A DNA stretch of 56,656 nucleotides from an uncultured Chlamydiae bacterium (lineage in GTDB: Bacteria; Chlamydiota; Chlamydiia; Chlamydiales; Rhabdochlamydiaceae): assembly GCA_903824495.1 (NCBI GenBank), contig CAIJXB010000024.1, positions 1 to 56,656 on the forward strand, given 5' to 3'. The position numbers and the translations under genes are program-made. The notes beneath the pieces were generated by a model. The model did not search any database and was not told where the DNA came from. It worked only from the letters and a program-made list of their open reading frames with translations. This document shows positions 36,350-42,966 of this stretch, piece by piece. Each line of letters starts with the position of its first letter. Positions within the stretch are counted from its first letter, which is position 1.

Positions 36350-36982
36350 ATGAAAAAGAATTTTCTTCCACTGTTTGCTTCTCTTTTGTTTGTATCAGCA
36401 GCTCATGCTCAAACGCAGAAAGAGTCAGCTAAAGACAACTGCTGTGTGGATATGAAGAATGTCTATGCTAACATTTATGGCGGCGCTAATTTCCTTCAAA
36501 GCACTACAATCGCAGGGAACCATGCTACATACGACGTAGGGTATATTTTTGCCGGCTCGCTTGGTTATTGTTGGCATTACGGCTTGCATTGGGAAGCTGA
36601 ATATGCGTTTAGAAGAAATGCGATAGATAAAATCGCTTTTGTGAGTCAAGGCGATTCTGAAAGTGGGCATTTCCAAACCTCCTCATATATGGCCAACATG
36701 TTATGGTATGTTCCTTTAGCTTCATGGGGATACGGTTGCTGGAATTTTAGACCCCTTATTGGTCTTGGCGCAGGTTATGATTTTGAGCAAATGAGCGCTT
36801 CAAATTCTCGTGTTGATTTTAACCAAAAATGGCACGTTTTTTCTTGGCAAGGAATGCTCGGAGCTGCCTATACTCTCTTTTGCAATACAGAGTTTACCCT
36901 CGAGTACAAATTTCATCAGGGGGATCATTTCTATAATCACGCCATCGGAATTGGGCTCGCTTATAGATTTGGTTTAAAATAG
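36350..36982 (+). CDS. Small outer membrane beta-barrel protein
   Basis: The 210-aa protein has a signal peptide ending AHA-Q (residue 20) and an eight-strand-type barrel: NVYANIYGGANF, DVGYIFAGSLGYCW, LHWEAEYAFRR, RPLIGLGAGYDF, TEFTLEYKF and AIGIGLAYRFGLK. It resembles the OmpA/OmpW-like small barrel group. GAGAG precedes the ATG. It follows the GMC enzyme by 17 bp. Its last 125 bp are present a second time at 38187-38313, on the other side of the propeller gene. Confidence 0.78.
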   Translation: MKKNFLPLFASLLFVSAAHAQTQKESAKDNCCVDMKNVYANIYGGANFLQSTTIAGNHATYDVGYIFAGSLGYCWHYGLHWEAEYAFRRNAIDKIAFVSQGDSESGHFQTSSYMANMLWYVPLASWGYGCWNFRPLIGLGAGYDFEQMSASNSRVDFNQKWHVFSWQGMLGAAYTLFCNTEFTLEYKFHQGDHFYNHAIGIGLAYRFGLK

Positions 36983-36984
36983 AG

Positions 36985-38121
36985 CTATTTAATAACGCAA
37001 CTTATAGCTGGGCTTTCAGTGCCTACTTGATCGAAGGCTGTAACAGAGTATGTTGTTGATCCTCCTTTTTTTCGATTATGATCTGTGTAGGTCAAGGTGG
37101 AGGCGTTTAGAGTCGCAATTTTGCTGCCATTTCGATAGACATAGTAACCAACAATCTCTGATGAGCTTGCGCTCCAAGATAGTTGATTAAATAGCTCATA
37201 TTGGAGAGCAAAACGGTTTTTCTTTTGGTGACCAGATAAATTTGAGGGAGACGCAACGGCAGAAATAGCAAAGGCAAAAGTTCCGGGGAACATAATATCT
37301 TCTGTAATTGGGAAGGGGGAACCTATTAGTTCGCCGCTTGAGCTATCGAAGGCTAAAACTGAATTATCTCCGGTATTTCCTACATAGAGGACTGTACCGT
37401 TTTCGCTGAGCCTCATCCCATAAGGGGAGGCTAAACCACTTCCCGAGTCTAGGAAAGGGTTATCAATTATTGTGCCTGTCAACGCGTTGTAGGTATTGAT
37501 TGCGCTAGTTGATTGGCTGCATACATAGAGGGTGTTTCCGTCAAAACTCAGAGCTACTGCTGACGCTGCCCCGATTCCCGTTGTTATAGGAGAAAAACCC
37601 AAGGAAGATCCTGTTGTTGCATTGTAAACAGTGACATTCTGACCGTTGAAGTTAGAAACATAGAGTATAGTTCCATCGGGACTTAAAGCTACATCTGAAC
37701 AGCCAGAGATGCCTGTTGAGTAGGATTGAATAGGGGCTCCTGTTGCCGCATCGTAAGCATTGGCTACGCCACCGTAGTTGGCTACGTAAAGGATAGTTCC
37801 ATCTAAGTTCAAAGTTATTCCACTTGGATTAGGAAGACCGGATAAAAGAGTGCTCAGCTTTTCCCCTGTTGATAAATCATAGGTATTGATTGTTCCCCCT
37901 GATTGATCGGCTACATAAAGAACGGTTTTATCTGGATTTGTAGCAAGCCCCAGAGGATTGATCAGATCTTCAGTAATTGGAAAGGGGAGTCCTAGTTGCT
38001 CTCCTGTTGAAAGTTCGTAGGCCGTGACTTCGCTTGAGACATAGTCAGCCACTAAGAGGACTTCTGCAACAAGAGCATTAGAAAGCAGTGTCAAAGCAAG
38101 CAAACTAAACCATTTTTTCAT
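36985..38121 (-). CDS. Secreted YVTN-type beta-propeller with C-terminal shared module
   Basis: The 378-aa protein has a signal peptide (MKKWFSLLALTLLSNALVA). Six to seven YVTN-like blades follow, marked by LYVADQSGGTINTYDLSTG, LYVANYGG, LYVSNFNGQNVTVYNATTG, LYVCSQST and LYVGNTGDNSVLAFDSSSG. The last 90 residues form a separate module: PSNLSGHQKKNRFALQYE, then GYYVYRNGSKIATL and TTYSVTAFDQVG, with a fibronectin-III-like pattern. The same module ends the different propeller at 39998. ATG 38121 has AAGGA seven bases upstream; the longer frame would need a TTG. It ends 2 bp after the convergent barrel gene. Binding at the cell surface is inferred. Confidence 0.78.
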   Translation of the reverse strand: MKKWFSLLALTLLSNALVAEVLLVADYVSSEVTAYELSTGEQLGLPFPITEDLINPLGLATNPDKTVLYVADQSGGTINTYDLSTGEKLSTLLSGLPNPSGITLNLDGTILYVANYGGVANAYDAATGAPIQSYSTGISGCSDVALSPDGTILYVSNFNGQNVTVYNATTGSSLGFSPITTGIGAASAVALSFDGNTLYVCSQSTSAINTYNALTGTIIDNPFLDSGSGLASPYGMRLSENGTVLYVGNTGDNSVLAFDSSSGELIGSPFPITEDIMFPGTFAFAISAVASPSNLSGHQKKNRFALQYELFNQLSWSASSSEIVGYYVYRNGSKIATLNASTLTYTDHNRKKGGSTTYSVTAFDQVGTESPAISCVIK

Positions 38122-38186
38122 AACCAAATCCTTGTCTCATAAGAAAAGATTACTCTCTTGTTTTTTTTATAACTTTTCAACAAAAA

Positions 38187-38313
38187 TCGGAGCGCCTATA
38201 TTCTCTTTTGCAATACAGAGTTTACTCTCGAGTACAAATTCCATCAGGGGGATCATTTCTATAACCACGCCATTAGAATTGGGCTCGCGTATAGATTTGG
38301 TTTAAAATAGAGC
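38187..38313 (+). pseudogene. Duplicated 3' end of the 36350 barrel gene
   Basis: This stretch is nearly identical to 36858-36985, with a few substitutions and one missing base near its start (GGAGCGCC versus GGAGCTGCC) that shifts the frame. It would encode the last 40 residues of the barrel protein, up to RFGLK and the same TAG. No 5' part is present, so it is a non-functional remnant. It forms a direct repeat with the intact copy, and the propeller gene lies between them. Confidence 0.9.
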
Positions 38314-38331
38314 GAAATTTTGATTGTTTAA

Positions 38332-38580
38332 GGAATCTCTTCCCCTCGCTACGAAACAATCAAAGTTCAGTATCTGAATGTAGAGGGAGAGAGAGTAGAG
38401 AAAATTCTAGAAGGATTTGCGGCTAAGGTTTTTCAGCATGAATATGACCACCTGCAAGGTATTAAAAATATCGATAGAGAGGACTCTGTTATTATGGGTT
38501 TTACTACTAGAGAAGAAATGTCGGATTTCATGAAACAAGTTAAAAAAAATGACTCTCTGCGTTATAAAAGGCCAAATTAA
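38332..38580 (+). pseudogene. Peptide deformylase fragment (C-terminal part only)
   Basis: This 82-codon open stretch reads SSPRYETIKVQYLN, then VFQHEYDHLQGI and a 30-residue helical tail ending YKRPN. QHEYDHLQG is the zinc-binding HExxH helix of peptide deformylase. The N-terminal half, including the G-motif and the EGCLS Cys ligand, is absent, and an in-frame stop lies just upstream. A working def gene must lie elsewhere. It directly follows the duplicated barrel fragment. Confidence 0.85.
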
Positions 38581-38583
38581 GAA

Positions 38584-38802
38584 TCATCGCATCTGCCCGA
38601 TTTTTGCCTTGTTGAAGAGTGAGCCGTGTTTTAAACGTTCTTTGTCGAGTACATAGTCGCGAATGGCAAAGTTTCGCAGTACGCTTACGGCTCACTGTCT
38701 GAATTGGATAGCGCGTGTAGAATTGACACGAAATCCGACAGCAATGATGGCGTCGAGGTTATAAAATTCGATATTTCTTGCTACTTCTCGTCCTCCTTTA
38801 TT
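38584..38802 (-). pseudogene. RhuM-family virulence protein fragment
   Basis: On the minus strand the frame reads GGREVARNIEFYNLDAIIA, VGFRVNSTRAIQFRQ, a TGA stop (38692-38694), then AVSVLRNFAIRDYVLDKERL. RhuM proteins have QFR-W-A at this place, so the TGA most likely replaces a Trp codon. The N-terminus is missing and the upstream end runs into the DUF1398 gene. Only this central segment remains, so it is a decayed gene. Confidence 0.8.
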
Positions 38803-39229
38803 GGAGGTGGAGAGGATTTATTTCAACAGCCGGATAATCTTCGGCATACGATTCCCCTAAGACGCCGTAGTAGGTGACCACACGCTTTTCGAAATCGACA
38901 ACATAACTAACAACGCCTGCTTTCCATGCTGCCATTAAGAATTCTGGGAAAGAAGATAGTCCAGCTTGATCGGCCTTGATGGCCTTTATGAGAGGTTCGC
39001 GATCAAAACTAGGGACATCGACAGTTTCATTTACTAAAGGCGAGCCTTGGCTTACAACGGAACCATCAAGGGTAAGGTAAATACTTTGGCAGGAAGGGAG
39101 GTTCCAAATATTTCGAATTACGCCTGCCTTTCTTAACGCTTCGGCAAGATAGGGGAAGCCGCCTATTTTAGGTCGAATACTCATAGCGAATTTCTGTGCT
39201 TTTAAAAGGTTTTCAACTGCGTTGCTCAT
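38798..39229 (-). CDS. DUF1398 family protein
   Basis: The 143-aa protein shows the DUF1398 (YbcV-like) pattern: AMSIRPKIGGFPYLAEALRKAGV, QSIYLTLDGSVV, FLMAAWKAGVVSYVVDF and RVVTYYGVLGESYAEDYPAVEI. The role is unknown. GAGAGG precedes the ATG. The final residues (NPLHLQ) overlap the rhuM remnant and probably derive from the junction. It lies 11 bp downstream of the DUF1415 gene, so the two form one operon. Confidence 0.82.
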   Translation of the reverse strand: MSNAVENLLKAQKFAMSIRPKIGGFPYLAEALRKAGVIRNIWNLPSCQSIYLTLDGSVVSQGSPLVNETVDVPSFDREPLIKAIKADQAGLSSFPEFLMAAWKAGVVSYVVDFEKRVVTYYGVLGESYAEDYPAVEINPLHLQ

Positions 39230-39240
39230 GGTTGCCTCTC

Positions 39241-39789
39241 TTATGGATTAATGCAGGAATCTCTCAGCAATTTCATAAAGGTCACTCCTTTTTTTCTGGC
39301 AAAATCAACATTGCGCTTCGGGATATTTTCCGGTTTTTCATAGTGTGCTATTGCTTTTTCAACGCTGGACTCCCTTAAAAGATGCAGCATCGGATAAATG
39401 GACCTGTTGGTATAATCAGCTGCATCACTTTTTGCTGAAGTAGCAAATCGGTACTTTGGATGAAAACTTGCTAGTTGATAAACTCCTTCATATCCGTTTT
39501 CTTTTAATAAATGCTCAGCAATAGACACAGCATCCAGATAATCATCAAATTGTCCAAAAGCATTGGAAAAGATTAGAAAACTGGTTTCAATAGGGAGTTC
39601 TTTATCTAACCTGGCAAGTTCTTTTAAAAAAGCCTCCATGCATACAGTTACATCCGTACTGGCTTCAACCTGGTAATGAACATGATGTTGTTGCATTGGC
39701 CTAGCCGCAAAAGGACAAAAGTTGCAGCCTACCACTACTTTGTGGATCCAGGTTATCGTTTGGTCAATTATTTGTTGAGATGAAGACAT
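39241..39789 (-). CDS. DUF1415 family protein
   Basis: The 182-aa protein matches DUF1415: WIHKVVVGCNFCPFAARPM with a CxxC pair, FLIFSNAFGQFDDYLDAVSIAE, YQLASFHPKYRFATS and SIYPMLHLLRESSVEKAI. The function is not known; the Cys pair may bind metal or be redox active. AGG lies six bases before the ATG. It is the first gene of the DUF1415-DUF1398 pair. Both families are common in gammaproteobacteria and Bacteroidetes, so lateral transfer is possible. Confidence 0.88.
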   Translation of the reverse strand: MSSSQQIIDQTITWIHKVVVGCNFCPFAARPMQQHHVHYQVEASTDVTVCMEAFLKELARLDKELPIETSFLIFSNAFGQFDDYLDAVSIAEHLLKENGYEGVYQLASFHPKYRFATSAKSDAADYTNRSIYPMLHLLRESSVEKAIAHYEKPENIPKRNVDFARKKGVTFMKLLRDSCINP

Positions 39790-39924
39790 TTTTAGCCTGA
39801 TTTAATAGATGTCACAAGTGCGACAGGAATATAGCAGAAAAGAGACAAAAACAAATAGTTTTTACTCTTGTTTTATGTGTTGAAAATTTCAGGCGAGATT
39901 TTTGATCTAAAAGTCACTAAAAAC

Positions 39925-39955
39925 AAAAGGCTCCACTCCGAAAAGTGAAGCTTTT
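39925..39955 (-). terminator. Terminator of the 39998 propeller gene
   Basis: On the minus strand AAAAGCTTCACT and AGTGGAGCCTTTT pair with one G-U pair and one bulge, followed by GTTTTTAG. It lies about 43 bp after the stop codon. Confidence 0.65.
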
Positions 39956-39997
39956 ATTTTGATTGGAGATGGAGAAATGCTATTTCAGAACTGTCCT

Positions 39998-41395
39998 TTA
40001 GGGAAGGGTCACTGAAATAGGCTCGCTTTCATTATTGTTTGCATCAAAGGCAGTCACTGCATAGGTAGTCATTTGCCGGAATGGTTGGTTATGCTGCACA
40101 TAACTGAGAGTATCAACTCCTACAGAGGCAATTCGTTGGCCATTTTTGTAGATATTGTAACCCATGACCCCAGAACTTGGGCTGCTTGCCCACTTGATCG
40201 TATTGTAGCACTCAAAAACCAGGCTGAAGCGATTCTTCTTTTGTGTGCCTCTGAGGCTGGTTGGAGGGCTTATAGTGGCAAAGAATGGAGTGAAGGTCAC
40301 GTACGTCAATCCATAAGGCTCAATGTCGGTTGTTATCGATTCCACCGCCTGCCAACTGGTCTCATTGTATATTGAAAAAGAGGGGAAGACATTAGGACCT
40401 GTACGGTTTGTCCATGTGGCTATAGTCGCTAGCAGTGTAGGATTATAGGCAACAGATACGTCATAATAAACATTCGCGGAGCCCCCTCCAAACGAAGCCG
40501 GCACACTCCATTCAGTTCCATCGAAAATGGAGTAATAAGGAATCTGAGGAGAGCTAGTGTTAATCCAGGTGGCTATAATGGTGTTCGACTGGGGATCAAA
40601 GCAAGTAAAGACATCGTCGTATACACTGACTGTATCGATGGTTGCCGGGGCGCTCCAATCTGTTCCATTATAAATGGAGTAGTAGGGGAATCTGAAAGAA
40701 GTCCGAGCGCCGGCCCAGGTGACCATCATCGTATTCCTAGAGGGGTCGTAAACAACATAGGCATCCTCTATGCCTACGGCCAAACTGTCACCGATTTGAA
40801 CAGGCGCTCCCCAACTGCCATCGCTGTAAGTGGCCACCATGATATGGTTTCCGGAGCGAGTCACCCAACTGGCGACAACATCACCAGTCGATGTGTTGGC
40901 AGCAGCAAATACGACATCCAATACGTCTGCAGGAGTCGCAATAGGAGCTGGGGTGCTCCATGTAGAACCGTTATAAAGGGAGTAGTAAGGTGTAGAGTCT
41001 GAATTTAGACCCCAAGTAGCCATGAATTCATCTGTGACGGGATTAAATGTCACATTGACATCCAAATAACCATTCAAAGAGGGATTAGAAGTGATTGTCT
41101 GTGCGGAAGACCACGAGCCGCTCATGTAAACAGCATAATAAGGATCTTGTGTATTTACATCTACCCACGTGGCGACGACTGTGCCCGTCTTTGGGTTGCA
41201 TGCGCTCGAGACATCGTAGGATCCTCCAGAGGCCGTTGTAATCGTAGCGGGAATAGACCAACTCGTGCCGTTATAGATTGAATAGTAAGGATGGTTTGAA
41301 GACGCAGAATCTACCCAAGTAGCCATGGTAATGGCGTCTGCGCAAAGGCTTGAACAGGCGATGAGGATCGAGAAAAAAAATGATTTAAAATGCAT
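39998..41395 (-). CDS. Secreted seven-bladed propeller with C-terminal shared module
   Basis: The 465-aa protein has a signal peptide (residues 1-20). Seven repeats follow, each with ATW[VI] and PYYSIYNGTxWSxP-type strands (ATWVDVNTQDPYYAVY, ATWGLNSDSTPYYSLYNG, ATWINTSSPQIPYYSIFDG and others), consistent with a seven-bladed sugar-binding-type propeller. The C-terminal 90 residues (PPTSLRGTQKKNRFSLVFE to VTAFDANNNESEPISV) match the same module as in the 36985 protein. This suggests a common surface or secretion signal. AGGAG lies 12 bases before the ATG, a long spacing. Confidence 0.75.
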   Translation of the reverse strand: MHFKSFFFSILIACSSLCADAITMATWVDSASSNHPYYSIYNGTSWSIPATITTASGGSYDVSSACNPKTGTVVATWVDVNTQDPYYAVYMSGSWSSAQTITSNPSLNGYLDVNVTFNPVTDEFMATWGLNSDSTPYYSLYNGSTWSTPAPIATPADVLDVVFAAANTSTGDVVASWVTRSGNHIMVATYSDGSWGAPVQIGDSLAVGIEDAYVVYDPSRNTMMVTWAGARTSFRFPYYSIYNGTDWSAPATIDTVSVYDDVFTCFDPQSNTIIATWINTSSPQIPYYSIFDGTEWSVPASFGGGSANVYYDVSVAYNPTLLATIATWTNRTGPNVFPSFSIYNETSWQAVESITTDIEPYGLTYVTFTPFFATISPPTSLRGTQKKNRFSLVFECYNTIKWASSPSSGVMGYNIYKNGQRIASVGVDTLSYVQHNQPFRQMTTYAVTAFDANNNESEPISVTLP

Positions 41396-41693
41396 AAGCC
41401 AGACCAGCTCCTATTGTGTAATCATCCAGTTGAATGCTCTACGTATAGTACAAAGATTTTTTATTTTAAAAAATGTAATAGTGTAAATGGAGGGTGGATG
41501 CTTGTTGCATCCAATCGATTAAAGGTGGGGAGATGCTATTTCAGAACTTTTTAGTGGTGAACGGTAGAGATAATGCCGAGTTTTTTATTGCTTTACAATG
41601 GATAGACCTTATTGGTGGACTTTTGTCAGGTCCTCATAGTTTTTCATCGTGGAGGCTCTCTGTCGGATCCGCGATTTTGAACAGGTCAAACAA
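41396..41693. other. Intergenic region, no gene seen
   Basis: No frame here has a recognisable product. One 107-codon plus-strand frame crosses it and runs antisense into the 41694 gene; it is not convincing. A 16-base word (ATGCTATTTCAGAACT) occurs here near 41532 and also near 39976 downstream of the propeller gene, so the region may contain remains of a small duplication. Confidence 0.5.
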
Positions 41694-42377
41694 TCAACGG
41701 TGTAACCAGTCTCCAATACGTTGTACTTTGCGAGTTTCTTTTTCATACATGTCTGTTGCGATGAGTTCTAGTCTCGTGTCGTTATCAAGGACGATTTTTT
41801 GCGACAGCTTCACATAAAACAGAAGAGTTCCTTCAACTGGCGTTGTTCCAACAGAAGTAGTATTCACTTTTAAATCCAAAGCATCGATTGCTCGAATAAC
41901 AGCATTATTGTGCATGCCATTGACTCTGAGTAATTCCGGCATGCGAATTAATTGAGCGAGAATTGGAATCTCTCCATGTGGAATAACCATTAATGACCAG
42001 CTAGACACAAAGCTGGGCGCACCAGTATTCCAAACTCGAACATTTAGCGCTATGCCAGTGAGAATTTGTTCGTTTACATTGTCCGGAATGAAGATATTGC
42101 CTCCCAGCATTGATAGACGTAACTCCGATTGTAAAGTTGTCGTATCTAGAGCTTTTTCCTTAACAATCTGCATCGGTGTAGTGCTTTCATTGGGAGTCTT
42201 GGCGGAAGTGTAATAATTATTATTGTTTATAGTTGTTGCCTGTTGAATGGACCCTTTAATGGAAGCTGCTGATTTTCCGGAATCTTGATTAGAGGATTTT
42301 ACATTGTGGGAACGATCTCTTTTCAAAGAGAATTTAGCTTTCAGAGGAGCGCATATTTTACAGAACTGTTCAAGCAT
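41694..42377 (-). CDS. Hypothetical protein, unrecognised
   Basis: The 227-aa protein has a basic N-terminus with paired Cys (FCKICAPLK), then a Ser/Asn/Thr-rich linker (residues 30-65, including INNNNYY). A globular C-terminal domain with alternating beta strands follows, e.g. ILTGIALNVRVWNTGAPSFVSSWSLMV. It has no signal peptide. AAGGA lies eight bases before the ATG. The C-terminal part resembles an immunoglobulin-like beta sandwich, but I cannot name a family. It lies just downstream of the tmRNA terminator on the same strand. Confidence 0.6.
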   Translation of the reverse strand: MLEQFCKICAPLKAKFSLKRDRSHNVKSSNQDSGKSAASIKGSIQQATTINNNNYYTSAKTPNESTTPMQIVKEKALDTTTLQSELRLSMLGGNIFIPDNVNEQILTGIALNVRVWNTGAPSFVSSWSLMVIPHGEIPILAQLIRMPELLRVNGMHNNAVIRAIDALDLKVNTTSVGTTPVEGTLLFYVKLSQKIVLDNDTRLELIATDMYEKETRKVQRIGDWLHR

Positions 42378-42396
42378 TTGATAATTCCTTCTATAG

Positions 42397-42423
42397 AAAA
42401 GGCCGGGGAATTTCCCGACCTTT
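42397..42423 (-). terminator. Terminator downstream of tmRNA
   Basis: On the minus strand AAAGGTCGGG (42414-42423) pairs with CCCGGCCTTT (42398-42407), with one G-U pair, followed by TC. It lies directly after the tmRNA 3' end. Confidence 0.75.
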
Positions 42424-42429
42424 GTGTTT

Positions 42430-42830
42430 TGGAGGTGGAGAGAATCGAACTCTCGTCCTTAGCAAACTCTATAATGATGACTACATGCTTATCGTCTCCT
42501 AATAATACCAACCTTGAAGGAAGACGCCCCTCTAGGGATTGGATCTTTTCTTAGTGATCTTGGCTTTCTAGCTTAAGAAAAGGAAACGCTAGGAGCCATA
42601 CCAGGGTTGATGACGATAGTTCTAACGCTCCTGGTCAGGCTTTAGGCTATCGGAATCTAGCGGCTGTTAGGCCGCCATTAAGTAAGGCAACAATTAAGCT
42701 GCAATACCGAATTCTTGTTCAACATTGTTATGTTTGACAATTATTGTTTTGTCGGATTTTTAAAGAGGCCATCCAACGCCCTCTGCATGCCACTATTACT
42801 TTGTTTCCAAGTCGAAACCAGTACACCCCC
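42430..42830 (-). ncRNA. ssrA: Transfer-messenger RNA (tmRNA)
   Basis: The 401-nt RNA starts GGGGGTGTACTGGTTTCGAC, a hallmark 5' end, and ends with the T-arm GAGAGTTCGATTCTCTC followed by the acceptor strand CACCTCC. The seven-pair acceptor stem GGGGGTG/CACCTCC holds with one G-U. The tag frame most likely resumes at GAC and ends GGT ATT GCA GCT TAA, giving a tag ending NNVEQEFGIAA. The 3' CCA is not encoded, so it must be added by the CCA enzyme. tmRNA rescues stalled ribosomes and marks the unfinished protein for degradation, together with SmpB. Pseudoknots were not folded here. Confidence 0.95.
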
Positions 42831-42837
42831 GCCTTGC

Positions 42838-42843
42838 ATTATA
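42838..42843 (-). promoter_or_regulatory. -10 box of the tmRNA promoter
   Basis: TATAAT on the minus strand lies 7 bp before the mature 5' end of tmRNA. No strong -35 box is seen at standard spacing. Confidence 0.55.
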
Positions 42844-42966
42844 GCATGGAGAGGGTTTATCTGTGTAGGGGAATTGTAAGGTCTTTATTTGATGGATGAT
42901 TTATTCTGGAAAGAAACGATTTTATAGGATAGAATTTTATAAAAAATTCCCATGAAGAGAGCTAAC

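Noticed and set aside
41494..41817. 107-codon plus-strand frame
   Set aside because: It runs antisense into the 41694 gene, its product has no recognisable features, and no ribosome site precedes it.
42430..42480. tRNA-like T-arm suggesting a tRNA gene
   Set aside because: The matching 5' acceptor strand lies 390 bases away with the tmRNA hallmark GGTTTCGAC, so it is the tRNA-like end of tmRNA.
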